Part shown: one piece after another, positions 1 to 7,840 of the stretch
Position numbering within the stretch: the stretch's first letter is position 1
Layout of the letters: each line of letters starts with the position of its first letter
Source: Methylophaga nitratireducenticrescens
Lineage (GTDB): Bacteria; Pseudomonadota; Gammaproteobacteria; Nitrosococcales; Methylophagaceae
Assembly: GCF_000260985.4 (NCBI RefSeq)
Contig: NC_017857.3
Location: 806,001 to 870,000, forward strand
Reading direction: 5' to 3'
DNA: 64,000 bases
Translations under genes and position numbers: made by a program
The notes under the pieces: generated by a model
Told to the model about the DNA's origin: nothing
The model's input: the letters and a program-made list of their open reading frames with translations, nothing else
Database searches by the model: none

Positions 1-364
1 TTGCTTGTTCTTTTGAAAGTTTGCCCGATTCAATATCTTTAAGCATTTCTGTGTTTAAGTCATGAGTCGTTTGCGCAATATCAGCTCCTTGTGCTACAGG
101 CTTAATTGCTTTTTCACGATAAGTTTCCGGAAACTGGCTCAGTCCCTGTAACTGACAACCAGCCATCTTGGTAACATAGGCACTGGCCTCAGCATCAACG
201 GCACGCGCTGTCATTTCTGGTCTATCAGCACTCAATTTTTGCACAACTAACGGTTTTAATTGCGTGATGTAATTAGTTTTATAGTTTTCTTCATCTTGGT
301 CATTGATTGCCAGGGCTTGCTGCATTGCAAAAACAAAAGGCAATGCCAATAATATTTTTTTCAT
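1..364 (-). CDS. Secreted protein of unknown function (partial, C-terminus outside window)
   Basis: An open frame runs from an ATG at 364 to the window edge (121 codons, no stop). It begins MKKILLALPFVFAMQQALA, a typical Sec signal peptide with an Ala-x-Ala-like cleavage site, so the mature protein should be periplasmic. The mature part is hydrophilic and rich in Lys, Glu and Gln, with one Cys in the segment MAGCQLQG. I do not recognise the family. The following 259 bases up to the next gene are AT-rich and hold its promoter region; I see no other gene in them. Confidence 0.7.
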   Translation of the reverse strand, partial: MKKILLALPFVFAMQQALAINDQDEENYKTNYITQLKPLVVQKLSADRPEMTARAVDAEASAYVTKMAGCQLQGLSQFPETYREKAIKPVAQGADIAQTTHDLNTEMLKDIESGKLSKEQA

Positions 365-623
365 TTTATTTCTCTCAAAAATTGGAGTCAGTTAAAGCAT
401 TGGACTTTAATTATCTGACTTTAAACTGACCAGTTTCAAATTCATGTTAATCAGGGCCTGTTTATTTTTCAGAGCCTCAATAGAGGCAGATATTAAAGAT
501 CAACAGAGCCTAGATTCACAACACAGCTTTACACACAGAAGCATTGAAAAGCAAAATCGCGCTAACGGTTTATTTATTAAAGAATAATCATTAGCGTTGG
601 TGGATATGAAAAATAAACAAATC

Positions 624-890
624 TTAGCGTAACTGACTGTCCTTACTACCACGTCGATTAAATAGATTTAACGCCTTGTTTTCTTTATCGATCATTTCCT
701 GACATTTCACACAAAGACGTACGCCCGGCACAGCTTCACGACGTGCCAGGGGGATTTCCTTTTCGCACTCTTCACAATGCGTCAGGCTTTCGCCTTTGGG
801 TAAACGAGAACGGACCTGTTGGATACCATCTTCAACACTGGCATCAATCTGATCCTGCACCGCACCATCACGAGACCAACCTCCAGCCAT
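624..890 (-). CDS. DksA/TraR-type zinc-finger protein, YbiI-like
   Basis: This small protein (88 residues from the chosen start) has the C4 zinc-finger pattern CEECEKEIP...CVKCQ of the DksA/TraR superfamily and closes with NRRGSKDSQLR, the same tail as E. coli YbiI. It lacks the long coiled coil of true DksA. The function of YbiI is not well defined; zinc binding and a link to RNA polymerase are family-level expectations only. The start is set at the ATG at 890 (MAGGW...), because GGAGG lies just upstream and E. coli YbiI begins in the same way (MASGW). The frame extends four codons further up to a TTG. Confidence 0.9.
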   Translation of the reverse strand: MAGGWSRDGAVQDQIDASVEDGIQQVRSRLPKGESLTHCEECEKEIPLARREAVPGVRLCVKCQEMIDKENKALNLFNRRGSKDSQLR

Positions 891-999
891 AACAACCTCC
901 AACTGACTGACTTCATAGCTTTATTTAAGCATATTAAACCTATATTGGGGTGGATGCGTTAAAACGCAAGATGATAAAGATGGATTGTATTTCAAGGAT

Positions 1000-1030
1000 A
1001 GGTTGGGTTGAACCTGTGAAACCCAACAAT
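1000..1030. repeat. Short dispersed hairpin repeat, copy A (GTTGGGTT/AACCCAAC)
   Basis: GGTTGGGTT and AAACCCAAC face each other across a short loop. Related copies lie at 1361-1398, 2009-2046 and 2878-2912, so this is a small family of extragenic repeats. Confidence 0.6.
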
Positions 1031-1079
1031 CACATTTTCGTAAATGAAGAACCCAACAGGTGAGGCGAACTCCAATCGT

Positions 1080-1281
1080 CCCCTTTTGTGTTGACGAGTA
1101 GCGGTTTTTTGTCAGGATTAGAGACTTACCTGTCTGATTCGTGGCATCCCTGCCACTCACCCTTCGGGCGCCTCCGGCGTCCAAATTTGTTCCAGACAAA
1201 TTTGTGAGCGCAGCGAGTTTGGTGAGTCTCCCTGACAAAAAACGCAACGCAGTAGAGCCGCAGGCCAACACAAGGGGTGCC
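1080..1281 (+). repeat. Dispersed inverted-arm repeat element, copy 1
   Basis: The element starts CCCCTTTTGTGTTG and ends CCGCAGGCCAACACAAGG followed by GGTGCC, so its arms can pair. Inside it are TCAGGATTAGA, AGCGCAGCGAGTTT and TCCCTGA. The reverse complement of 2148-2281 has the same blocks in the same order, which shows that the two are copies of one non-coding repeat in opposite orientation. Confidence 0.65.
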
Positions 1282-1292
1282 CTGGGGTTGTT

Positions 1293-1316
1293 AGGGGAAT
1301 GGGCACGCATTCCCCT
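1293..1316. other. Perfect 9-bp stem hairpin
   Basis: AGGGGAATG and CATTCCCCT form a perfect stem around a 6-base loop. There is no T-run after it, so it is not an obvious terminator. It belongs to the repeat-rich zone that flanks the toxin-antitoxin cassette. Confidence 0.5.
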
Positions 1317-1360
1317 GACTCGACATCAAGTCGAAACAAAATACTTTTATAAAAAATACG

Positions 1361-1398
1361 AATTGTTGGGCTTCGTTCCTCAGCCGCAACCTACCAAG
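1361..1398 (+). repeat. Short dispersed repeat, copy B (left flank of toxin-antitoxin cassette)
   Basis: The block AATTGTTGGGCTTCG ... CGCAACCTACCAA ends two bases before the yoeB stop codon. Its inverted partner (copy C) lies at 2009-2046, just beyond the yefM operators, so the cassette is bracketed by an inverted pair of about 37 bp. Confidence 0.7.
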
Positions 1399-1400
1399 TT

Positions 1401-1664
1401 TTAATAATGATACCGACAAGAAACAATCGTAATCGCTGAATCCTCAACGGCATAAACCAAGCGATGGGTATCATCAATCCGTCGCGACCAGAAACCGGAT
1501 AGATTTTCTTTTAAGGCCTCCGGTTTGCCGATCCCTTCAAAGGGACTGCGTTGAACATCGGTGATCAATTTGTTGATTCGGCGTAGTGTTTTTTTATCCT
1601 GACCTTGCCAGTAGAGATAATCTTTCCAAGCCTCGTCAGTCCATGACAATAAGCGTTTAGTCAT
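1401..1664 (-). CDS. yoeB: YoeB-family toxin (ribosome-dependent mRNA interferase)
   Basis: At 87 residues this matches the usual YoeB/Txe length. It has the family's signature positions: the early WTDEAWKDYLYW block, the GIGKPEALKENLSGFWSRRID core and the C-terminal SCRYHY end, which carries the catalytic-site His/Tyr. YoeB toxins bind the ribosomal A site and cut mRNA, stopping translation. The start overlaps the end of yefM by 8 bases, as expected for a translationally coupled antitoxin-toxin pair. It appears intact. Confidence 0.95.
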   Translation of the reverse strand: MTKRLLSWTDEAWKDYLYWQGQDKKTLRRINKLITDVQRSPFEGIGKPEALKENLSGFWSRRIDDTHRLVYAVEDSAITIVSCRYHY

Positions 1665-1911
1665 CCATCAGCTCTCGCGGTTTCGCCTTGCCAGCTTTGA
1701 ATTGTTCAATCGATTTATTCAGATGTTTTACGTTCTCCGGTGAGCGCAGTAAATGCACGGTTTCCATCAGGCCGTTGAAGTAATCCAACGACATCACCAC
1801 GGCATCTTCTGCATCACGGCGGGTGATGATGGTGGTATCTGCATCGTTCACCACACCATCAAGAACGGTTTTTAAGCTATTTCTGGCTTCAGAAAATGAG
1901 ACGATTTTCAT
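1657..1911 (-). CDS. yefM: YefM-family antitoxin and autorepressor
   Basis: Phd/YefM-type antitoxin (84 residues from MKIVSFSEARN). The N-terminal half is the DNA-binding and dimerisation domain; the C-terminal half (SPENVKHLNKSIEQFKAGK) is the acidic/basic tail that wraps YoeB. The start is placed at the ATG at 1911, because family members begin MxxVSYSEAR and the longer frame (to 1941) would run into the operator. It is the first gene of the pair and should repress it through the TGTACA boxes upstream. Confidence 0.93.
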   Translation of the reverse strand: MKIVSFSEARNSLKTVLDGVVNDADTTIITRRDAEDAVVMSLDYFNGLMETVHLLRSPENVKHLNKSIEQFKAGKAKPRELMDD

Positions 1912-1922
1912 ATCGGCACCTT

Positions 1923-1980
1923 TGTACAATGAGTTGTACAAGTATAGTTGGATGGGGTTACTTGTACAATAAGTTGTTCA
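1923..1980. promoter_or_regulatory. YefM operators: two pairs of TGTACA boxes
   Basis: TGTACA occurs at 1923, 1935 and 1963, and the variant TGTTCA at 1975. Within each pair the boxes are 12 bp apart. YefM is known to bind TGTACA cores spaced 12 bp, so this is a strong match to a yefM-yoeB autoregulatory operator. Confidence 0.85.
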
Positions 1981-2008
1981 AGTTTTTTATCGGTGGTGAT
2001 ATTAATTT

Positions 2009-2046
2009 TTGGTAGGTTGCGGTTGAGCCTGCGAAACCCAACAATT
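2009..2046 (-). repeat. Short dispersed repeat, copy C (right flank of toxin-antitoxin cassette)
   Basis: Its reverse complement reads AATTGTTGGGTTTCG ... CGCAACCTACCAA, nearly identical to copy B at 1361-1398. It sits in inverted orientation on the other side of yefM-yoeB. Confidence 0.7.
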
Positions 2047-2103
2047 GGGGTTTGAAATCTCAACAATTTATTGACCTTATGATTTGGAACGCTGCCGCGG
2101 GGC

Positions 2104-2482
2104 GTTCATTTCTTTTGCTTGCCCAAAAGAAACGAACCAAAGAAAAAGGCACCCCATGTGTTGGCCTGCGGTTCCCCGATAAAAATGGCTATCTCAGGGA
2201 AATCGAAAAAACTCGCTTCGCTCAGACATTCCGATTTCTAATCCTGAAATAACCATTTTTATCGGCAACACAAAAGGGGGATCCTAGCCTCACGTTTTGG
2301 GATTCTCCCTTAACGCCCTTATACGAAGCCGAGCATCACAGAGCTGGTCGGATCAGCATGACGGTTGTTTGACCGAAGGGAGTTTCCGTCATGCCCGACC
2401 AGATCGAGAAGCGCAGGGAACCCGCAGGGCGAGTATGGGCTGGCTTTTTTTGGTTCGTTTTTTGGCCACGCAAAAAATGAAC
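2104..2482. repeat. Non-coding element with ~45-bp imperfect terminal inverted repeats
   Basis: The left end (2104-2149) reads GTTCATTTCTTTTGC...AAACGAACCAAAGAAAAAG. The right end (2430-2482), read on the other strand, is GTTCATTTTTTGCG...AAACGAACCAAAAAAAG. The interior holds repeat copy 2 (2148-2281) and another imperfect inverted pair around 2350-2402 (CATGACGG/CCGTCATG). The open frames across it are short and low quality, so it looks like a MITE-like or extragenic repeat rather than genes. Confidence 0.65.
2148..2281 (-). repeat. Dispersed inverted-arm repeat element, copy 2
   Basis: Starts GGCACCCCATGTGTTGGCC and ends CAACACAAAAGGGG. Read on the minus strand it has the same block order as copy 1 at 1080-1281. 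Confidence 0.65.
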
Positions 2483-2547
2483 AGTGGGCTTTAGTCCACA
2501 AGAAAAATCAAATTCGTTGAGCCACCAAAACCTGAATGGGAGACGAC

Positions 2548-2772
2548 TTAGCGTTGCCAGCGAAACCCTTTTGATTCCATGCAGTTGGAGATTACTGAGT
2601 CTTGTTCAGCAGATGGTATTTTATTGAGTTGGACTTGGTACTTGCAGTCAGCCAGTGCTGTATGTGTGTCTTCTGCGTTGATATCAGTCTTCCTCCATGA
2701 TGCTTGAGGTGTTGCACAGGCAGTGACTAATAAGATTGTTGCCAACGTTGAAGTGATGGTAATGACTTTCAT
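2548..2772 (-). CDS. Small lipoprotein of unknown function
   Basis: A 74-residue protein with a lipoprotein signal: a charged start, a hydrophobic stretch and the lipobox LVTAC with the lipidated Cys at residue 19. The mature part is about 55 residues, with two further Cys (about 43 and 64) that could form a disulphide, and it ends MESKGFRWQR. Such short one-disulphide lipoproteins are common in gammaproteobacteria and have no fixed function. It is expected in the periplasmic leaflet of the outer membrane, since residue +2 is Ala rather than Asp. Confidence 0.75.
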   Translation of the reverse strand: MKVITITSTLATILLVTACATPQASWRKTDINAEDTHTALADCKYQVQLNKIPSAEQDSVISNCMESKGFRWQR

Positions 2773-2877
2773 GAAAATCCTTTAAAGTTACTGTCCTTAA
2801 TTGAGATTTCATCTTACCAAGAAAAGTCACTTGTGCAAGTTTGTCTGTATTTATAATTCGTGTTGCAATGCCGAAAA

Positions 2878-2912
2878 AGTTGGGCTTCGTCCCTCAGCCA
2901 AACCTACCCACT
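2878..2912 (+). repeat. Short dispersed repeat, copy D
   Basis: GTTGGGCTTCGTCCCTCAGC followed by AAACCTACC resembles copy B. It lies in the gap between the small lipoprotein and ubiD. Confidence 0.55.
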
Positions 2913-3033
2913 GTGTAAAAGTCTAGCTATAAAAATCAGCCAAGAATTCTGACTTCATGAAGCACTCTTATCAAAAAAATCAGGTCGAAACTGCTAAGCT
3001 ACTTCCTAACCAAACAAGAAAAAATATACTCTA

Positions 3034-4518
3034 ATGAAATACACCGACCTAAGAGACTTCATCACCAACCTGGAAAAACAGGGCGAGCTAAAACGCATCA
3101 CCACCGAGGTAGATCCCCATCTGGAGATGACGGAGATTTGTGACCGGGTGTTGCGTGCTGGTGGTCCGGCGATTCTGTTTGAGAACCCGAAAGGCAGCAA
3201 GATTCCGGTATTAGCTAATCTGTTTGGTACGCCAAAACGGGTAGCTCTGGGCATGGGTGAGGATTCGGTTGAGGCATTGCGCGAAGTCGGTAAGTTACTG
3301 GCGTTTTTGAAAGAGCCTGAACCACCTAAGGGCATGAAAGACGCCTGGGATAAGTTACCGATCTTTCGTCAGGTTTTGAATATGGGCCCGAAGGTGGTGA
3401 AAAAAGCCCCTTGTCAGGAGCAGGTGATTGAGGGCGATGCCATTGATTTGGCTGATTATCCGATTCAACTCTGTTGGCCGGAAGATGCTGCACCGCTAAT
3501 TACCTGGGGGTTGGTAGTGACCAAAGGGCCGCACAAAACCCGCCAGAATCTGGGTATTTATCGTCAGCAGGTTATTGGTAAAAACCGAGTGATTATGCGT
3601 TGGTTATCGCATCGGGGTGGTGCACTGGATTTTAAGGAATGGCAGCAAACGCATCCTGGTGAGCCGTTTCCAATCGCTGTGGTATTAGGGTGTGATCCTG
3701 CGACGATTTTAGGGGCGGTGACGCCTGTACCAGATACTCTGTCTGAATATGCCTTTGCCGGCCTGCTTCGTGGTAGCAAAACCGAATTAGTGAAATGTAT
3801 CGGCAGTGATTTGCAGGTGCCTGCCCATGCTGAGATTGTGCTAGAAGGTTTTATCTATCCGGATGATATGGCACCGGAAGGTCCGTATGGCGATCACACC
3901 GGTTATTACAATGAAGTCGATAGCTTTCCGGTATTTACCATTGAACGCATTACACAGCGTAAAAATCCGATTTACCACAGCACTTACACTGGTCGTCCGC
4001 CGGATGAGCCGGCGATTCTTGGCGTGGCGTTAAACGAAGTATTTGTGCCGATTTTGCAGAAACAGTTTCCGGAGATTATCGATTTTTATCTGCCGCCAGA
4101 GGGCTGTTCATATCGGATGGCCGTGGTCAGCATGAAAAAACAATATGCCGGTCATGCCAAGCGGGTGATGATGGGCGTCTGGTCTTTTTTACGGCAGTTT
4201 ATGTATACAAAATTCGTGATTGTCGTCGACGATGATGTGAACGTACGCGATTGGCAGGATGTAATCTGGGCGATTACTACACGGATGGATCCGGCTCGGG
4301 ATACGGTTTTAATTGAAAATACGCCGATTGATTATCTGGATTTTGCTTCTCCGGTGTCGGGGCTTGGATCCAAAATGGGTATGGATGCCACCAATAAATT
4401 GCCCGGCGAAACCAACCGCGAGTGGGGCAGACCGATTGAGAAAGATCCGGCAGTTGTCGCTCGGGTTGATGCGATTTGGTCAGAGTTGGGTTTGGATGAA
4501 GATAGCTTAGCCCGGTAG
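3034..4518 (+). CDS. ubiD: 4-hydroxy-3-polyprenylbenzoate decarboxylase
   Basis: Full-length UbiD (494 residues). It decarboxylates the polyprenylated hydroxybenzoate intermediate in ubiquinone synthesis, using prenylated FMN made by UbiX. Family features visible are the start [22 protein letters not shown], the block [12 protein letters not shown] near residue 290 and the [16 protein letters not shown] block near 395. It is not in an operon with other ubi genes here. Its 3' end overlaps the converging MAPEG gene by 12 bases. Confidence 0.96.
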   Translation: MKYTDLRDFITNLEKQGELKRITTEVDPHLEMTEICDRVLRAGGPAILFENPKGSKIPVLANLFGTPKRVALGMGEDSVEALREVGKLLAFLKEPEPPKGMKDAWDKLPIFRQVLNMGPKVVKKAPCQEQVIEGDAIDLADYPIQLCWPEDAAPLITWGLVVTKGPHKTRQNLGIYRQQVIGKNRVIMRWLSHRGGALDFKEWQQTHPGEPFPIAVVLGCDPATILGAVTPVPDTLSEYAFAGLLRGSKTELVKCIGSDLQVPAHAEIVLEGFIYPDDMAPEGPYGDHTGYYNEVDSFPVFTIERITQRKNPIYHSTYTGRPPDEPAILGVALNEVFVPILQKQFPEIIDFYLPPEGCSYRMAVVSMKKQYAGHAKRVMMGVWSFLRQFMYTKFVIVVDDDVNVRDWQDVIWAITTRMDPARDTVLIENTPIDYLDFASPVSGLGSKMGMDATNKLPGETNREWGRPIEKDPAVVARVDAIWSELGLDEDSLAR

Positions 4519-4897
4519 TTGAATACCGGCTAAAGCTAACAGATTCAATACCGCCATAATGATCAATAACCAGATGGTCAATTGCATACCAATGATTCGT
4601 CGGGGAATGATGGCTTTGCTGACACCATTGGCATGAATTACTCGACCAATGATAAACAGGCTGCCCAGTACATGGATTAACCAGATTGGGCCCTGGTTAA
4701 GTTCAAAAACAATTAACAATAGCAAACCAATGGGCAGATATTCAACTGCATTGGCATGCGCCCTAATCGCTGCGAGTAGATCTTTATACCCACCATCGGC
4801 CAATGCCACTTTATGTAGACGTTGCAGCGCATTGACATTACGTGCTAAAGCGACGATCAGAAATGCTGCAAGTGGGATATATAATGGTGGCGTGCAT
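4507..4897 (-). CDS. MAPEG-family membrane protein, start region apparently frameshifted
   Basis: The uninterrupted part encodes [30 protein letters not shown], the MAPEG signature, followed by three membrane helices. MAPEG proteins are small membrane enzymes or enzyme-like proteins (glutathione transferase relatives). Reading further up in the same frame gives [19 protein letters not shown], the expected N-terminus, but no ATG/GTG/TTG precedes it before a TAG. One base out of frame is an ATG at 4897 with AGGG just upstream. Removing one C (position 4894, minus strand) would give ATG-ACG-CCA-CCA and a normal product of about 130 residues. A GTG at 4809 could start a 100-residue truncated form. 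So this is either a sequence error or a recently damaged gene. Confidence 0.75.
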
Positions 4898-4938
4898 AAA
4901 CCCTAGTCCCAAGCATGTAGTGAGAGTCTTAGGGTGCC

Positions 4939-6687
4939 TTATTCAGCCGTCGTTGATCCAGCTTTATTTTCTTTCTGTTTTTGCCACCAATGCGAATGAC
5001 TGTTTTGCACATGATGATGGGTATGTACCGGCCGCATCATGCGGTTGCTGATAAGCGCCACAATCAGCAATGATGCCATCACATACATGGTGGTGTTATA
5101 GAGACTTGGTGTGGGATCCATGGTGCCAGCAGGAACAATTTCCATCAGTGAGGCAATCGAAACGGTACTGGTTTGAATCAAGGTATCGAGTTCTGTAATA
5201 GGCGCACCAAAGCGGCTGAGAAATACATTCGGGTCGACGGTATTTGCCAGGTTGTGAATAGCTTTATAAATCGATTGTTCACGTAAATGGGTGAGTAATA
5301 CCGGTCCCAGAATGCCAGCGACGCTCCAGGCCGTCAGCAGACGTCCATGAATACCACCGACATGCAACGTACCGAAGATATCAGCCAGATAGGCGGGAAT
5401 AGTGGCAAAGCCACCGCCATACATGGTGAAAATCAGCATGGTGACCCCATAAAATAGAATCAACCACACTACGGCTGGATTAATGCTGGCTTGCATGGCA
5501 ATAAAGGGAATCGACAGATATAACAACGCACCGAGCATAAAGAAAATAGTGTAAGTTGTTTGCCGGCCAATATAATCCGACATGGATGACCAAAAGAAGC
5601 GTCCCGCCATATTAAACACGCTGATCATAAGCACATAGGTGGCGGCGAATCCTGCATCCACTATTGACGGCAAACTAGGGCCAAAAATATCAGTGATCAT
5701 GGTCTTCGCCACACCAATCACGCCGATGCCAGCTGTGACGTTAAAACACAACATAATCCACAGTTGATAGAGCTGTGGTGTTTTTAGTGCCTGATCAATA
5801 TGTACATGATTTTGAGTAATCAGTGATTTAGCCGCTTTTTTGTTTGGATCTGGATTCCAGCCTGCCGGTTTCCAATCTGCTGGTGGCACCCGAAAACTAA
5901 ATGCGGCAATCACCATCACCACAAAATAAACAATGCCCAATGTTAGAAATACCGAAGCTGCTCCGGTACTGCCCGAACCGACGACATAAACTCCTTCAGG
6001 ACCAAGCAATGGCATAGTGGCCATATCTTTGGCAGTGGCGACCACCACTTCGACTTTATCTCCTGCCATTTCAACAAAACGCCGGCCATTTTCGGTGATT
6101 AATGCCAAATCCGTGGCTTTGCCGAGATAGGTGGGAGCTTCATAGAACAACGCTAGCAGATAACCTTTTAACGGCGCACCAATAATCGCACCTCCGCCAA
6201 AACCCATAATGGCAATCCCGGTCGCCATGCCCCGTCGATCCGGAAACCAGCGGATTAAGGTGCTGACCGGTGTCACGTACGCGAGACCCAGACCACAACC
6301 ACCAATAACGCCATAGCCCAGATAGATTAACCAAAGTTCATGCAGATAGAGCCCCAGACTGCTAATTAAAAAACCACCACCCCATAGACATGCAGCAAGA
6401 AATCCGGTGGCTCTTGGGCCCACCTGTTCAAGCCATTTGCCACCAATGGCAGCGGCGAGTCCGAGAAAAACAATGGCAGTTGAGAAGATCCAGATCACTG
6501 ATGAAAAATGCCAGTCATCGGCAGCACTGGCCACTACCCCGAGCTGCTTAATCAATGACGGATTAAACATACTCCATGCATAGACAGAACCGATACAAAG
6601 ATGAATAAAAACGGATGCTGGGGCTATCCACCAACGATTAAATCCAGGCTTGGCAACGATATGCCTTTTATGAAGATGGGCCAGCAT
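4939..6687 (-). CDS. OFA-family MFS transporter, probable formate/oxalate carrier
   Basis: A 582-residue, 12-helix major facilitator protein of the oxalate:formate antiporter type. The first helix region (WWIAPASVFIHLCIGSVYAWSMF) and the motif RWFPDRRGMATGIAIMGFGGGA near residue 145 are characteristic. It has an insertion between helices 6 and 7 (about residues 185-240), seen in the longer OFA members. It lies directly downstream of the formate dehydrogenase genes on the same strand, so import or export of formate is the natural inference; the substrate is not shown by sequence alone. Confidence 0.85.
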   Translation of the reverse strand: MLAHLHKRHIVAKPGFNRWWIAPASVFIHLCIGSVYAWSMFNPSLIKQLGVVASAADDWHFSSVIWIFSTAIVFLGLAAAIGGKWLEQVGPRATGFLAACLWGGGFLISSLGLYLHELWLIYLGYGVIGGCGLGLAYVTPVSTLIRWFPDRRGMATGIAIMGFGGGAIIGAPLKGYLLALFYEAPTYLGKATDLALITENGRRFVEMAGDKVEVVVATAKDMATMPLLGPEGVYVVGSGSTGAASVFLTLGIVYFVVMVIAAFSFRVPPADWKPAGWNPDPNKKAAKSLITQNHVHIDQALKTPQLYQLWIMLCFNVTAGIGVIGVAKTMITDIFGPSLPSIVDAGFAATYVLMISVFNMAGRFFWSSMSDYIGRQTTYTIFFMLGALLYLSIPFIAMQASINPAVVWLILFYGVTMLIFTMYGGGFATIPAYLADIFGTLHVGGIHGRLLTAWSVAGILGPVLLTHLREQSIYKAIHNLANTVDPNVFLSRFGAPITELDTLIQTSTVSIASLMEIVPAGTMDPTPSLYNTTMYVMASLLIVALISNRMMRPVHTHHHVQNSHSHWWQKQKENKAGSTTAE

Positions 6688-6755
6688 GATGTTTTATCCT
6701 GAAATACTCATGGTTCTGTTGATTGCAGTAGTAATCGTTGGTTTTGGGGTGAGTG

Positions 6756-7004
6756 CTAAGCGGATTGTTGTTGTACCTGCACGCTTTGTAACCGGTTTAT
6801 CGCATCACGTGCTAAGGGTGAAAGGTTGGTGTCATCTGTAGCAGCATCTATCAGGTCGTGACGCATCTTGGGCGTCCAGAAACGGATAAGATGCTGTTCA
6901 ATGCGTTCAGCTGCTTCAGCAGATTCATAAGTGCTGAGATTGGCAGCAATCTGATTGATCATTTTTATTAAGGTGGCTGTTTGGGAATGACTATCGTGGC
7001 TCAT
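6756..7004 (-). CDS. fdsD: NAD-dependent formate dehydrogenase, delta subunit
   Basis: An 82-residue soluble protein of the FdsD family, with the characteristic start LIKMINQIAANL and the block AERIEQHLIRFWTPKMRHDL. FdsD is a small accessory subunit needed for a stable, active FdsABG complex. It follows fdhD by 11 bases, in the usual fds gene set, and precedes the OFA transporter. Confidence 0.92.
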   Translation of the reverse strand: MSHDSHSQTATLIKMINQIAANLSTYESAEAAERIEQHLIRFWTPKMRHDLIDAATDDTNLSPLARDAINRLQSVQVQQQSA

Positions 7005-7015
7005 TGAGTTGCTCT

Positions 7016-7840
7016 TTAAATGACGTGGTTTAAAAGCTCAGGTTGATGGGGATCATGATAAATAATCTGTTTATCTGCTCTGGCAAATCCAATTAACAGT
7101 AATCCCGCCTGGCGTGCCTGTTCAATGGCGAGACTGGTAGGCGCCGAAATAGCGATCAGACAACCCGCGCCTGCCATGCAGGTTTTTTGTACCATTTCAT
7201 AGCTGGCCCTGCTGGTGACCAAAATAAAACCATTATGGCGATCCAGCGACGTGCTTGACATTGCCCCAATCAATTTATCAAGCGCATTGTGGCGACCGAC
7301 ATCTTCACGGGCTAATTTAATATCTCCTTTGAGTGAACACCATGCTGCTGCATGTGTTGCACCTGTCAGGCCGCTGATGTGTTGATGCGCACGAATGGTT
7401 TCAAGAGCCTGAGTGATGACATCATGACTTATCTGTGGAGCTTCAACGGAGGGGATGGGTCTGATGGCCTGTTTCAGCGATTCGATACCACACAGACCAC
7501 AACCGGTTCGACCAGTCATATTTCGGCGTTTAGATTTGAGCTTTTCAAAAGCATCATCGGCGATTTGTAAACGAATAGTAATACCAGATTTTGTTTGTGT
7601 GACATGAACATGATGAATCTGATCCCGAGCTTCGACAATTTCTTCAGTCAAACTGAAGCCTATGGCAAAGTCCTCAAGATTTGCTGGTGAAGCCATCATT
7701 ACTACATGTGATATATAGTTATAAACTAGGGCAACGGGCACCTCGACAGCCACATCATCAGAACCCCAGCGGGTCTGTTTCAAGTTTGGGCTATAGATTG
7801 AAACAGAAGTCGGTAATGAGGTTTTATAAACATAGTTCAT
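7016..7840 (-). CDS. fdhD: Formate dehydrogenase accessory sulfurtransferase
   Basis: FdhD (274 residues) passes sulphur from the IscS desulfurase to the molybdenum cofactor of formate dehydrogenase, which is required for activity. The conserved CGLCG loop, with its two Cys at about 114 and 117, is present, as is the C-terminal REDVGRHNALDKLIG block. Its ATG overlaps the fdsA stop codon by four bases, so the two are translationally coupled. Confidence 0.95.
   Translation of the reverse strand: MNYVYKTSLPTSVSIYSPNLKQTRWGSDDVAVEVPVALVYNYISHVVMMASPANLEDFAIGFSLTEEIVEARDQIHHVHVTQTKSGITIRLQIADDAFEKLKSKRRNMTGRTGCGLCGIESLKQAIRPIPSVEAPQISHDVITQALETIRAHQHISGLTGATHAAAWCSLKGDIKLAREDVGRHNALDKLIGAMSSTSLDRHNGFILVTSRASYEMVQKTCMAGAGCLIAISAPTSLAIEQARQAGLLLIGFARADKQIIYHDPHQPELLNHVI

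Noticed and set aside
2052-2494. Two open frames of about 65 codons each
   Set aside because: They lie inside the inverted-repeat element, have no ribosome site and read through the repeat arms; composition is not protein-like.
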